Shown here piece after piece: positions 1 to 7,718 of a stretch of 64,000 bases of DNA. This stretch comes from Verrucomicrobiota bacterium. Its GTDB lineage: Bacteria > Verrucomicrobiota > Verrucomicrobiia > Limisphaerales > SIBE01. The notes below the pieces were generated by a model. It was not told the DNA's origin and searched no databases. It saw only the letters and a list, made by a program, of their open reading frames with translations. The DNA lies in contig VHDE01000008.1 in NCBI GenBank assembly GCA_016871515.1, positions 33,664-97,663 on the forward strand. Reading direction: 5' to 3'. The position numbers and the translations under genes were made by a program. Positions within the stretch are counted from its first letter, which is position 1. Every line of letters begins with the position of its first letter.

Positions 1-66
1 GCAAATGCTGCAATTCCGCCAAAGGTCAGAGGCAGCCAAGGCGACGACGCGGCCTGCATAGCTCAT
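1..66 (-). CDS. 5' end of an unidentified gene running off the left edge
   Basis: An ATG on the minus strand at 64-66 opens a frame that stays open to the window edge (22 codons, MSYAGRVVALAASDLWRNCS and on). It begins 4 bases after the stop codon of the upstream hypothetical gene, and a purine-rich AAGGAA lies just before the ATG, although very close to it. The spacing fits a second gene of the same operon. Too little is present to name a function. Confidence 0.35.
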   Translation of the reverse strand, partial: MSYAGRVVALAASDLWRNCSIC

Positions 67-70
67 TTCC

Positions 71-511
71 TTAACTCTCGGTTTGCTCGACGCGAGAAGC
101 AGCGGCGCCAGCCGCCGGCTGAGCAAGGATGATGGGGAGAGGAAAGCGAAGTTTCATGACATCATCGACGAGCACTTCCACAAAATAAACTCCCGGAACC
201 TCGAACTTGATTTGCGTGAAAACAGTCGCGTTCGTTGCGTTGTGCGAAGCATCCTTGAGGGCGAACTTGACTTGGCTTTGCCGCATCATCGTTGACTGGT
301 CGGGGGCGATGAGCCGGACGCTTTCCGTGAATGTTCCAACGCCGGCAGTCCAGCGATTGAAGACGCAAAGTTTGAAAGCTGTGACTGGCAATTGCGCCAC
401 GTGCACGTAGCCGATAATGCCAATGAGAATGAAATTACCGTTCATTTCCTGGCGAATCTCTTCGCAAAGAAGGGAGCATTGGAGGTCGGGCAGAATTCGT
501 GTGGGTTGCAT
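71..511 (-). CDS. Conserved hypothetical protein, DUF6941-like
   Basis: A 146-residue soluble protein with no signal peptide or membrane segment. It opens with MQPTRILPDLQCSLLCEEIR, contains the stretch NGNFILIGIIGYV, and ends in an Ala-rich tail after a beta-rich middle. From memory this pattern belongs to a conserved family in Verrucomicrobia (DUF6941); the number is recalled, not looked up. The function is unknown. The start is well supported because an AAGGAAAA ribosome site sits directly upstream of the ATG. It is the first gene after a large inverted repeat and probably forms an operon with the partial gene at the left edge. Confidence 0.7.
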   Translation of the reverse strand: MQPTRILPDLQCSLLCEEIRQEMNGNFILIGIIGYVHVAQLPVTAFKLCVFNRWTAGVGTFTESVRLIAPDQSTMMRQSQVKFALKDASHNATNATVFTQIKFEVPGVYFVEVLVDDVMKLRFPLPIILAQPAAGAAASRVEQTES

Positions 512-570
512 GATTTTCCTTAATCCCTGTCAAAGCTGTCTTGGTTGCATCCAAATGCAGATGCCCTTCT

Positions 571-705
571 GTAGCGCAGAGTTTCACTCTGCTGTATCGC
601 CGACTTGCAGTCGGCCACGTGTTCGACTGGTCCAGCGCCTTCGATCGTGCGAGAGCGCCGCAGACTGAAAGTCTGCGATACAGCAAGAGTGAAACTCTGC
701 GCTAC
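571..705. repeat. Two-hairpin inverted repeat, complete copy 1
   Basis: The left arm (571-615) holds two short palindromes, GCAGAGTTTCACTCTGC and GCCGACTTGCAGTCGGC, separated by a TGTATC spacer. The right arm (657-705) is nearly the reverse complement, with GCAGACTGAAAGTCTGC followed by GATACAGC and a second GCAGAGT-type palindrome. The whole can fold into a long cruciform. A second complete copy lies at 3980-4114. Half copies lie near 47533, 58682 and 58980. It sits in the spacer between folD and the DUF6941-like gene and carries no convincing ORF. Confidence 0.85.
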
Positions 706-739
706 CCTCCAGCAACAATTCTTTGGGGCGGCTTGCATT

Positions 740-1630
740 CTAATTCCGCAAAGATTGATCGGCGGCTCGGACCGTGTTTGCCATTAACAGCGCGATGGTC
801 ATTGGTCCGACTCCGCCAGGATTTGGTGTGATCTTTCCAGCTTTCGGCTTCACGCGCGCGAAGTCTACATCTCCAACCAGTCGAGTGCCTGCCTTGGCGC
901 TGGCGTCGGCGACGCGATTAACTCCGACATCAATGACCGTGGCGCCAGGTTTCACCATGTCCGCTTTGAGAAACCCGGCGACGCCGATGGCAGCGATAAT
1001 GATATCGGCGCGCCGGCAATGCTCAGCCGTGTTCCGGCTCTGTGAGTGGCATAATGTAATGGTCGCGTTCGCATGACGCGCCTTTTGCAGCAGCAGAGCG
1101 GCCATCGGCTTGCCAACGATATTGCCTCTCCCCAGAATCACGACTTCTGCGCCCTCGATTGGAACATGACTCCGAATGAGCAACTCATGAACGCCAGCTG
1201 GAGTGCAAGGCACAAACCCCGTCCGATCGCCCAGCAAGAGTTTCCCCATGTTCACCGGATGAAACCCATCGACGTCTTTGTCCGGCGAAACGGCGGAATA
1301 AATCGCCGCAGAGTTGATGTGATTCGGGATGGGTGACTGGACGAGAATGCCGTGAATCTTTGGATCGCGATTGAGACGGTCGATGACTTTGAGCAACTCG
1401 CTCTCGGTGGTTTTTTCAGAAAACACTTGGGTGCTTGATTGGATTCCCAAGCGTGAGCTCACGCGTTCCTTCATTCCGACGTAAACTTGCGAGGCTGGAT
1501 CTTCGCCGACGCGAACGAAGACTAGACCTGGCTGCAGACCGCGCGTTTTTAGAGCGGCGATGCGTTGAGCTGTTTCCTGATGAATCAGTTCGGCGATGGC
1601 GCGACCGTCGATAAGATTGTCAGGCGACAT
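740..1630 (-). CDS. folD: Bifunctional methylenetetrahydrofolate dehydrogenase / cyclohydrolase
   Basis: A 296-residue cytosolic enzyme of one-carbon metabolism. It oxidises 5,10-methylene-THF to methenyl-THF with NADP and hydrolyses that to 10-formyl-THF. Family landmarks are visible in order: the catalytic region YVGMKERVSSRLGI near residue 51, VQSPIPNHIN (the usual form is VQLPLP), KDVDGFHPVNMGKL, the dinucleotide-binding GRGNIVGKPMAALLL, and the C-terminal PGGVGPMTIALLM. Length is normal for the family. The 10-formyl-THF product feeds purN, which is also in this window at 51652. Downstream on the same strand is a repeat-bearing spacer, so it is probably the last gene of its unit. Confidence 0.97.
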   Translation of the reverse strand: MSPDNLIDGRAIAELIHQETAQRIAALKTRGLQPGLVFVRVGEDPASQVYVGMKERVSSRLGIQSSTQVFSEKTTESELLKVIDRLNRDPKIHGILVQSPIPNHINSAAIYSAVSPDKDVDGFHPVNMGKLLLGDRTGFVPCTPAGVHELLIRSHVPIEGAEVVILGRGNIVGKPMAALLLQKARHANATITLCHSQSRNTAEHCRRADIIIAAIGVAGFLKADMVKPGATVIDVGVNRVADASAKAGTRLVGDVDFARVKPKAGKITPNPGGVGPMTIALLMANTVRAADQSLRN

Positions 1631-1687
1631 TCAGGGAGAACCTCGATGTTTTTGTAACACGCACAGGGACGATAAACCATTGCGGTG

Positions 1688-1754
1688 GTAGGGCGGCGTT
1701 GCTGCGCCGCCAACATCGGGGGGTTGACAAGGCGGCGCAGCAACGCCGCCCTAC
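1688..1754. repeat. Perfect 24-bp inverted repeat with a 19-base loop
   Basis: Bases 1688-1711 (GTAGGGCGGCGTTGC and on to GCCGCC) are exactly complementary to 1731-1754, separated by 19 bases. The element fills the spacer between the SH3-domain gene and folD, both on the minus strand. As RNA it would be a very stable hairpin with no following T-run. It differs in sequence from the GTAACGCAGA repeat family elsewhere in the window. Confidence 0.9.
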
Positions 1755-1762
1755 CTTCCGAT

Positions 1763-2788
1763 TCATGGAGACAACTCGATGGTATCGATTTGGATGAGGG
1801 GTGTTTTGGGCCAGCGTGAATCGATGTTTTCCTCGCCCGTGACGACAATTTTCTTGCCTTTGAAATCTTTGAGGCTGATTCCGACTTCGTCCGCATGCAG
1901 GTAATTGATGACCTTCCGCGTTTCGGGACTAACCAATTCAAAGTAGGTCGGCGCCTGGATGCTTTTGGTGCTGCGAACGACTCCTTCGCGGCGGACAATG
2001 CGTTTGGGCACAGGTTCGGGAGTAGTTGAACTAGCGGCCGTTTTGGCTGTTTCGTCTGACTGCGGAGGCGGCTGTGTCGAAACCTCGGTGTTGGTCACCG
2101 CCGATGCGACAGCTGGAGCCGCGTTAGTCGGTGCATTAGGGATAATGGGTGGTGGTGTTGAGATTACCGGGGGCGTAACGATTTCCGCTTTTGGCGGCTG
2201 CGTCGATTCAGCTGGCGGGACAGGGCGGATGTCCGTCGCGCGGGGCTGCTGGGTTTCTGCGGCAACGGACGGCGGAGCTGGCTTTTCGAGAACGTTCGGT
2301 GCGGCGTTCGCCTGTGATCTGGCGAGCAAGTTGGCGGCGACAAACGCATAGGCCCCGCGTGGAGTTTCAATTTCCATCCATTCGTCAACCGTCCGAATTT
2401 CTTTCACTGTATCCCCCTTTTCGAGACGTCCGACGACGCTGTAATTCTCCCCTGGGCCTGCGCGGAGATTCAAGCGAGGCACATTGACGGTCTTATTGGC
2501 AGAGTCAATGAAAGTGGCAAAGACCCAAACCGGGGTATTGGCCGGCATTTGAATGCGCAGCCATTTCGCGGGTTCGTCAGGCCTCGGCTTTGCGAGCGTC
2601 ATTTCTTCAAGGATCGTGACCTTGTCGCCCTTTTGAAGCTGGGTGATGACTTCTCCGAAAAGGGAAGCCTGGCCCCGTACGTTAATTCGATTCTCCGTTA
2701 CAATGGCGGTCTCCTCGGCTGCGAATGAGTCAAGGAATGCCCCGGCAATAATCAACGCCAGCCAGATTGAAGGCTGAAATGTTTTCAT
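1763..2788 (-). CDS. Secreted protein with two bacterial SH3 domains
   Basis: A 341-residue exported protein. The chosen ATG at 2786-2788 starts a clear signal peptide (MKTFQPSIWLALIIAGAFL, cleavage near SFA-AEE); a longer in-frame extension would overlap the upstream pseudouridine synthase and bury the signal. Two SH3-type domains follow at about residues 28-94 and 99-155, each with the N-(V/L)-R-x-x-x-x-x-x-G pattern (RINVRGQ, LNLRAGPGENYSVVG). A Pro/Ala/Thr-rich linker (about 160-268) leads to a C-terminal module with KVINYLHADEVGISLKDFKG. SH3_3 domains usually bind peptidoglycan, so a cell-envelope role is likely but the exact function is unknown. It starts 35 bases after the rsuA/rluB-like gene ends, suggesting cotranscription. 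Confidence 0.8.
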   Translation of the reverse strand: MKTFQPSIWLALIIAGAFLDSFAAEETAIVTENRINVRGQASLFGEVITQLQKGDKVTILEEMTLAKPRPDEPAKWLRIQMPANTPVWVFATFIDSANKTVNVPRLNLRAGPGENYSVVGRLEKGDTVKEIRTVDEWMEIETPRGAYAFVAANLLARSQANAAPNVLEKPAPPSVAAETQQPRATDIRPVPPAESTQPPKAEIVTPPVISTPPPIIPNAPTNAAPAVASAVTNTEVSTQPPPQSDETAKTAASSTTPEPVPKRIVRREGVVRSTKSIQAPTYFELVSPETRKVINYLHADEVGISLKDFKGKKIVVTGEENIDSRWPKTPLIQIDTIELSP

Positions 2789-2823
2789 AACATCATGTTT
2801 CGGATTCCGAACTCGAAGCCTAC

Positions 2824-3561
2824 TCAAGCAGGGCCATCTGTCGCGCCGCTTGGCAGTAGAGATTTTATTTCTGGTTCTGTCAATGTTCTCCATTTTCCGG
2901 TCGGCAATTCGCCTAATTTGATGGGGCCGATCTGCACGCGTTGGAGGCGTGTTACGACCAGCCGCTGACTTTCGAACAACCGGCGCACTTCACGGTTCTT
3001 CCCTTCGGTGAGCTCAATTTCCACTATGCTTTGGGAATTGTTGCGCCGGATAATGCGCGTTCTCTCCGCCTTCAGTTTCTCTCCGTCATGAGTGACACCT
3101 CGGGTCATGGCGGCTAGTTGCTCAACTTCCACTGGTCCCTCCAGAGTCACGAGATATTTCTTGCGCACTTGAAACCGGGGGTGGGTTAGCCGCAAAGAGA
3201 ATTGGCCGTCATTGGTTAAAAAAATGAGACCCTCGCTGTTAAAGTCCAAGCGGCCGACTGTAAAAAGGTTCGTCCATTCCTTGGGCAAAAGTTTGCTGAC
3301 AGATTGACGTTCCAGCGGATCGTAGCGTGAGCAGATATAACCGCGAGGTTTGTTCAAGGCGACGTATAGTTTGCGTTTGAGCCTGACTAAGTGTCCATCA
3401 ACGGAAACCTGATCGTGGGCAGGATCGACCTTCGAGCCAAGTTCACGAAGCACGCGGCCATTAACAGCAACGCGTCCGTCCTGAATGATCTTTTCACTGG
3501 CGCGTCGCGAGGCTACACCGGCTTCTGCCAGATATTTTTGCAGGCGGACACTCATGGTCAT
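2824..3561 (-). CDS. rRNA pseudouridine synthase, RsuA/RluB family
   Basis: A 245-residue cytosolic enzyme expected to isomerise a specific uridine in 16S or 23S rRNA to pseudouridine. An N-terminal S4 RNA-binding domain (VRLQKYLAEAGVASRRASEK, residues 4-60) is followed by the catalytic domain. Its signature GRLDFNSEGLIFLTNDG carries the active-site Asp, and the C-terminal motif GKNREVRRLFE is present. The sequence does not allow a sure choice between RluB, RluE, RluF and RsuA; the S4 domain and length favour RluB or RsuA. Two closely spaced ATGs (3561 and 3555) are possible starts. It precedes the SH3-domain gene and lies downstream of the small basic protein gene. Confidence 0.9.
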   Translation of the reverse strand: MTMSVRLQKYLAEAGVASRRASEKIIQDGRVAVNGRVLRELGSKVDPAHDQVSVDGHLVRLKRKLYVALNKPRGYICSRYDPLERQSVSKLLPKEWTNLFTVGRLDFNSEGLIFLTNDGQFSLRLTHPRFQVRKKYLVTLEGPVEVEQLAAMTRGVTHDGEKLKAERTRIIRRNNSQSIVEIELTEGKNREVRRLFESQRLVVTRLQRVQIGPIKLGELPTGKWRTLTEPEIKSLLPSGATDGPA

Positions 3562-3652
3562 GGACCGAAGGCCGGGAGGTTAGCGCAGGATTGGCGTTCG
3601 CACGGCCGATTTCGCAGAGTGCATTTGATGTTCTGCCAGACGCCCTCGAGAA

Positions 3653-3808
3653 TTACGCTTCACCCTTTGTCTTGCGAAGGCCGGTGACGCGGTCGCCTGG
3701 CTTCCACTGGCCGCGTTTCTTCAGCAGTTCGACGCGCTCAAACCGTTTGAGGACGTTGCGTTTGGCGCCAAGAGCGCTTGTGCCCCGCAGGCTGGAATGT
3801 TGTGACAT
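3653..3808 (-). CDS. Small basic protein of the Chlamydiae/Verrucomicrobia family
   Basis: Reading the minus strand from an ATG at 3806-3808 gives 51 codons to a TAA: it begins MSQHSSLRGTSALGAKRNVL and continues KRFERVELLKKRGQWKPGDR, ending GLRKTKGEA. The pattern (M-S-x-H-x-S-L-x at the start, S/N-V-L-K-R-F-E-R, then W-x-x-G-D-x-V-x-G-L-x-K) is the one I remember for a short, highly basic, cytosolic protein family restricted to Chlamydiae and Verrucomicrobia (TIGR04137 as I recall). Its biochemical role is not established; its charge suggests nucleic-acid or ribosome binding. It is too short for most gene callers and supports the taxonomic assignment. Confidence 0.85.
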   Translation of the reverse strand: MSQHSSLRGTSALGAKRNVLKRFERVELLKKRGQWKPGDRVTGLRKTKGEA

Positions 3809-4173
3809 AAGTCCGGTTCTCTTTCGTTGTTAAATTGTTATGTGTAAGCCGCCTCATTTTTGCGGCGGCCAAGACCTGTAACATATCATGCCGTTGCGTG
3901 CCAATGGTAATTCGCGGCGCGGCACGCGGGCCACGCGGGCGCATTTTGAGACCAACACCGGCCGGAGCGCGCCGTTTTCGTAACGCAGAGTTTCACTCTG
4001 CTGTATCGCGGCTTTTCAATCCGCAAGGCTTCCGCCATGACCAGACGCGCTCGACAACACGAAGTCCGTGCCGACTGAAAGTCGGCGATACGGGAGACGA
4101 GAAGTCTGCGCTGCGACCAGAGCGCCAAGAACGATTCGACATGGCGAGCGAGCCGACTTAGGCTACGCAAGCC
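3809..4173. other. Gene-free spacer between divergent small basic protein gene and rnhC
   Basis: About 365 bases separate the minus-strand small basic protein from plus-strand rnhC. The left part should hold their promoters; a GC-rich GCCGC/GCGGC hairpin with an AT loop lies near 3850-3872. The right part is occupied by the second complete copy of the two-hairpin repeat. No coding frame here has family similarity I recognise. Confidence 0.6.
3980..4114. repeat. Two-hairpin inverted repeat, complete copy 2
   Basis: The left arm starts GTAACGCAGAGTTTCAC, continues through TCTGCTGTATCGCGG and into an imperfect second palindrome. The right arm (from 4070) contains GCCGACTGAAAGTCGGC, then GATACGGGAGACGAGAAGTC and TGCGCTGC. 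Architecture and total length (135 bases) match copy 1 at 571-705, while the palindrome stems differ in sequence. It lies 60 bases upstream of rnhC. Confidence 0.8.
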
Positions 4174-5196
4174 GTGAAACCGCTGACCTCTTACACGTGC
4201 GAACTGACAAATCTTCAGGGGAAAACCTTGTTGGCCTCCTTGCGCGCCCAGGAATACAACTTCCGAGAAGTCCCGTACGCGCAGTTCGCCGCCAGCAAAG
4301 GGCCGGTTAACATTGTTCTGTACGAAAGTGGCAAGCTGGTTGTGCAAGGAAAGGGCACGCAGGAATTTGTTGAATTCGTCTTGGAACCGCAAATCCTTGG
4401 CGAAGCGCGGCTGGGATACGAAGCGATTTTGAACCCTGAAATTCTTTTGCCGCGACTGGGCGTTGACGAAAGTGGCAAGGGCGATTTCTTTGGACCACTT
4501 TGCATTGCGGGCGCTTACGTTAATGAGAATGTGGTCAACGCGTGGCGGGATTCGGGCATTCGGGATTCGAAAAACATTTCGAGCGACAAGAAGATGGCGG
4601 CTCTGGCGAAACTGATCCGAGAAACGCCCGGTTGCATCAGCACGGTTGTTCCAATTGGCAACGAGGCTTACAATCGGCTCTACAAGAACATGCGCAGTGT
4701 CAACTCTCTACTCGCTTGGGGCCACGCGCGTGTGATTGAGAATCTGATGCTGCAAAAGCATCGCATGAATCCGCAGCCGGTGCGGGCGATTAGCGACCAA
4801 TTTGCTGCGGACAAAAACACGGTGGCAAGCGCGCTCATGGGACTGGGCAAGAAGATCGAACTGGTCCAGAGGCACAAGGCCGAAGCAGATTTAGCCGTCG
4901 CAGCCGCTTCAATCCTAGCCCGGCACGAGTTTGTGACGCGTTTGGAGAAGCTTGGGCAAGAATTTGGAATGGCTCTTCCGAAGGGCGCGTCGGCGGCGGT
5001 CGATGCAGCCGCAAAGGAATTTGTCGTCCGACACGGAGCGGAGAATCTGCCGAAGGTTGCGAAAATGCATTTTCGAACTGCGAACCGGGCGCAAGGTCTG
5101 CCGGAACCTGAAAGGAGGGTGTGGCAACGTCCTTCCTCTAATTCTAATGAACGAACGAAAATTCCGAAAATTCAAGAAAGCGGAGAAAACCATTGA
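4174..5196 (+). CDS. rnhC: Ribonuclease HIII
   Basis: A 340-residue cytosolic nuclease that cleaves the RNA strand of RNA/DNA hybrids. Residues 1-85 form the TBP-like N-terminal domain characteristic of RNase HIII. The catalytic domain opens with RLGVDESGKGDFFGPLCIAG, placing the acidic pair at D98 and E99. Further carboxylates appear in RAISDQF and in KAEADLAVAAASILAR. The start is GTG; no in-frame ATG precedes the conserved N-terminal domain. The last 30 residues (after RTANRAQGLPEPE) are Asn/Lys-rich and not conserved. The promoter of the tRNA-Thr/tuf unit overlaps its 3' end. Confidence 0.93.
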   Translation: MKPLTSYTCELTNLQGKTLLASLRAQEYNFREVPYAQFAASKGPVNIVLYESGKLVVQGKGTQEFVEFVLEPQILGEARLGYEAILNPEILLPRLGVDESGKGDFFGPLCIAGAYVNENVVNAWRDSGIRDSKNISSDKKMAALAKLIRETPGCISTVVPIGNEAYNRLYKNMRSVNSLLAWGHARVIENLMLQKHRMNPQPVRAISDQFAADKNTVASALMGLGKKIELVQRHKAEADLAVAAASILARHEFVTRLEKLGQEFGMALPKGASAAVDAAAKEFVVRHGAENLPKVAKMHFRTANRAQGLPEPERRVWQRPSSNSNERTKIPKIQESGENH

Positions 5197-5222
5197 CACA
5201 ATGAGAGCCGCTTTTATATGCT
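5193..5222 (+). promoter_or_regulatory. Likely sigma-70 promoter for the tRNA-Thr/tuf unit
   Basis: A consensus TTGACA lies at 5193-5198, followed 16-18 bases later by AT-rich TATATG/TATGCT at about 5215-5222. It overlaps the last codons of rnhC and is about 135 bases upstream of the tRNA-Thr gene. This is inferred from the motif and position only. Confidence 0.5.
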
Positions 5223-5357
5223 GCGTAAGTTAGTTCGGTCGTGAAAGACTAAGAAGCCGGCAATCCCATAAGCTTTCCGAAGAAGAAATTGGGGTTTGTG
5301 GGTTTTTTGTCGTTTTTGGGTGTCAGGATCGAGAATTCTGAGTGTGGTTTGACTATT

Positions 5358-5433
5358 GCCCATGTAGCTCAGCCGGCAGAGCGCGTCCTTGGTAAGGACG
5401 AGGTCATCAGTTCAATCCTGATCATGGGCTCCA
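5358..5433 (+). tRNA. tRNA-Thr (GGT)
   Basis: Complete cloverleaf: acceptor GCCCATG pairs with CATGGGC, D stem GCTC/GAGC, anticodon stem CGTCC/GGACG with loop TTGGTAA (anticodon GGT, reads ACC/ACU), and T arm ATCAG-TTCAATC-CTGAT. The 3' CCA is encoded (5431-5433). It lies 41 bases upstream of tuf, a common arrangement in which the tRNA is cotranscribed with EF-Tu. Confidence 0.97.
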
Positions 5434-5474
5434 TTTGTCCGAAAGAAGAAACTATTTAAAACCAGGAATACGCA

Positions 5475-6665
5475 ATGGCAAAAGAAGCCTTTCAAAGAAC
5501 AAAGCCACACGTAAATGTGGGTACGATTGGTCACGTTGATCATGGCAAATCAACTCTCACCGCCGCAATTGTCGCGGTCCAATCTCGAAAAGGATTGGCG
5601 AAGCCGATCTCATACGCGGATATTACCAAGGGCGGGACTGTTCGCGATGCAACCAAGACGGTGACTATCGCTGTCTCGCACGTGGAATACGAGAGCGACA
5701 CGAGGCACTATGCTCACGTCGACTGTCCGGGCCATGCGGATTATGTGAAGAACATGATTACAGGCGCGGCGCAGATGGACGGCGCCATTTTAGTCGTGAG
5801 TGCCGCGGACGGGCCAATGCCACAAACGCGCGAACACATTCTTTTGGCGCGTCAGGTTGGTGTTCCTGCCGTCGTGGTTTATCTGAACAAGATCGATTTA
5901 GTGGACGATCCAGAGTTGCTGGAGTTGGTTGAGATGGAAATCCGCGACTTGCTGAACAAATACCAGTTTCCTGGGGATACGACGCCAGTGGTTCGAGGGA
6001 GTTCGAGCGCTGCCTTGGCTGGAAAACCTGAGGGTGAGAAATCGATTCAGGATCTGATGAATGCCATTGATGCGGCGATCCCGCTTCCAACGCGTGAAGT
6101 GGATAAACCATTTCTGATGTGTATTGAAGACGTATTCAATATTGAAGGCCGCGGAACCGTGGTAACTGGTCGCGTGGAGCGTGGCGAATTGAACAAGATG
6201 TCTGACGTTGAGATTGTTGGCTTGCGTGAGACGCGCAAGACAGTAGCGACGGACATTGAAATGTTCCGCAAACTGCTCGATAAGGCGAGCGCTGGCGATA
6301 ACGTCGGAGTGCTCCTTCGAGGCACCAAAAAAGATGAGGTGGAACGCGGCATGGTTTTGGCGAAGCCAGGGAGTATAACTCCGCACACACACTTTAAGGC
6401 GGAGGTATATGTGTTGTCTAAAGAGGAAGGCGGGCGGCATACTCCGTTCTTCACCAATTACCGTCCACAGTTTTATTTCCGGACGAGTGATGTGACCGGA
6501 ACGATAACCTTGCCGCAAGGCGTGGAAATGGTGATGCCTGGTGATAATGTGGCCTCAGAGATCAAGCTTATCGCCCCTGTCGCAATGGAAAAGGGCCAGC
6601 GATTTGCCATTCGAGAAGGTGGACGGACGATTGGTGCTGGCCGTATCAGTGACATTATTGAGTAG
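5475..6665 (+). CDS. tuf: Elongation factor Tu
   Basis: A 396-residue translational GTPase that delivers aminoacyl-tRNA to the ribosome. G1 is GHVDHGKS (residues 19-26, Ser in place of the usual Thr), G3 is DCPGH (83-87) and G4 is NKID (138-141). Domains 2 and 3 follow with standard motifs such as [13 protein letters not shown] and [10 protein letters not shown]. The switch I / effector loop is unusual: where most bacteria have RGITINTSHVEY this protein has [12 protein letters not shown] (residues 61-72), preceded by KGGTVRDAT instead of an APEE-type segment. The reading frame is clean, so this is not a frameshift. It is followed by tRNA-Trp, tRNA-Ser, secE and nusG. Confidence 0.97.
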   Translation: MAKEAFQRTKPHVNVGTIGHVDHGKSTLTAAIVAVQSRKGLAKPISYADITKGGTVRDATKTVTIAVSHVEYESDTRHYAHVDCPGHADYVKNMITGAAQMDGAILVVSAADGPMPQTREHILLARQVGVPAVVVYLNKIDLVDDPELLELVEMEIRDLLNKYQFPGDTTPVVRGSSSAALAGKPEGEKSIQDLMNAIDAAIPLPTREVDKPFLMCIEDVFNIEGRGTVVTGRVERGELNKMSDVEIVGLRETRKTVATDIEMFRKLLDKASAGDNVGVLLRGTKKDEVERGMVLAKPGSITPHTHFKAEVYVLSKEEGGRHTPFFTNYRPQFYFRTSDVTGTITLPQGVEMVMPGDNVASEIKLIAPVAMEKGQRFAIREGGRTIGAGRISDIIE

Positions 6666-6692
6666 TACGAACAGCGTGAAAAGGCAATTTGT

Positions 6693-6768
6693 AGGGCGGT
6701 AGCTCAATTGGTAGAGTAGCGGTCTCCAAAACCGTCGGTTGTGGGTTCGAGTCCCTCCCGCCCTGCCA
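6693..6768 (+). tRNA. tRNA-Trp (CCA)
   Basis: Acceptor AGGGCGG pairs with CCGCCCT. The anticodon stem GCGGT/ACCGT carries loop CTCCAAA with anticodon CCA. T arm is GTGGG-TTCGAGT-CCCTC, discriminator G, and the CCA end is encoded (6766-6768). It lies 27 bases after tuf, where tRNA-Trp is typically found ahead of secE. Confidence 0.97.
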
Positions 6769-6783
6769 AAAGGGTATCGAGCC

Positions 6784-6872
6784 GGAGGGGTGGCAGAGTG
6801 GTCTATCGCGACGGTCTTGAAAACCGTTAAGGCTAAACACCTTCGGGGGTTCGAATCCCTCCCCCTCCGCCA
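6784..6872 (+). tRNA. tRNA-Ser (TGA)
   Basis: Class II tRNA of 89 bases. Acceptor GGAGGGG pairs with CCCCTCC, anticodon loop CTTGAAA gives TGA, and there is a long variable arm (AAGG paired with CCTT). T arm GGGGG-TTCGAAT-CCCTC and an encoded CCA are present. It ends 9 bases before the GTG start of secE, so it must be processed from the same transcript. Confidence 0.96.
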
Positions 6873-6881
6873 GATGAATTT

Positions 6882-7142
6882 GTGAATAACGACTTACTGA
6901 AACTGTTGATATGGACCGTGGTGGTCGCTGTGGTCTTTGCGATCCTATGGCGTAAGGGCTATCTTTTGCGTCTTTCGAATTATGTGATCGAGACGCGAGA
7001 AGAACTGAGAAAATGCACATGGCCGACGTTGGACGAACTCAGGGGATCGACTGTGGTCGTCATGGTCACCATCGCTATCTTAGGAGTATTCACGGTAGGC
7101 GTGGATTACGTCATATCTCTGCTGATTACGATGATTACGTAG
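6882..7142 (+). CDS. secE: Preprotein translocase subunit SecE
   Basis: An 86-residue inner-membrane subunit of the SecYEG channel. Two hydrophobic segments (residues 5-22 and 57-84) flank the conserved cytoplasmic amphipathic region YVIETREELRKCTWPTLDEL, the SecE hallmark. The start is a GTG 9 bases after tRNA-Ser; the ATG at 6874 is out of frame. It precedes nusG, the near-universal arrangement. No rpmG (L33) gene is found between the tRNAs and secE. Confidence 0.95.
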   Translation: MNNDLLKLLIWTVVVAVVFAILWRKGYLLRLSNYVIETREELRKCTWPTLDELRGSTVVVMVTIAILGVFTVGVDYVISLLITMIT

Positions 7143-7162
7143 AGTTCAATTAATGCTGAGAT

Positions 7163-7711
7163 ATGCAGAGCCAATGGTTTGTCATTCATACGCTTTCGGG
7201 CCAGGAACAGAAGGTCAGAGAAAGCATCGAGAAACGCCTGAAGACCGAGGAGATGGGCGAATACATCAAAGAAGTGCTCGTCCCTATGGAGAAGGTTGCC
7301 GAAGTCCGCAGTGGGAAAAAAACGGTTACGACCCGCAAACTTTATCCGGGTTACGTTTTTGTGGACATGGTGCTTCTGGATGAGAATAAGCGAGTGATTG
7401 AAAAGCCGTGGTACTTTATCAGAGAAACTCAGGGGATCATTGGATTTGTGGGCGGTGACCGGCCCACGCCAACATCGCGTGATGAAATCGACTCAATCAA
7501 AGCGCAGATCTCCGATTCTGAAGATCGAGAGAAACCCAAGGTCTCATTTGAAGTTGGCGAAACGATTAAGATTAATGACGGGCCATTCTTGAATTTCAGC
7601 GGCGTTATTGAAGAAATCGAACCGGATCGCGGCAAACTTAAAGTGACGGTAAATATCTTCGGCCGTAATACACCGGTCGAACTGGAATACTGGCAAGTAG
7701 AAAAAGCTTAA
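7163..7711 (+). CDS. nusG: Transcription termination/antitermination factor NusG
   Basis: A 182-residue factor that binds the RNA polymerase clamp and links transcription to Rho or to the ribosome through S10. The NGN domain ([20 protein letters not shown], with YPGYVFVDM near residue 61) is followed by a KOW domain ([20 protein letters not shown], residues 128-180). No insertion domain is present. A 20-base gap from secE and 7 bases to rplK support one operon. Confidence 0.97.
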   Translation: MQSQWFVIHTLSGQEQKVRESIEKRLKTEEMGEYIKEVLVPMEKVAEVRSGKKTVTTRKLYPGYVFVDMVLLDENKRVIEKPWYFIRETQGIIGFVGGDRPTPTSRDEIDSIKAQISDSEDREKPKVSFEVGETIKINDGPFLNFSGVIEEIEPDRGKLKVTVNIFGRNTPVELEYWQVEKA

Positions 7712-7718
7712 GCATTTT

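Noticed and set aside
541..831. Several 60-96-codon frames over the repeat at 571-705
   Set aside because: They are translations of palindromic repeat sequence in different frames, with no conserved product.
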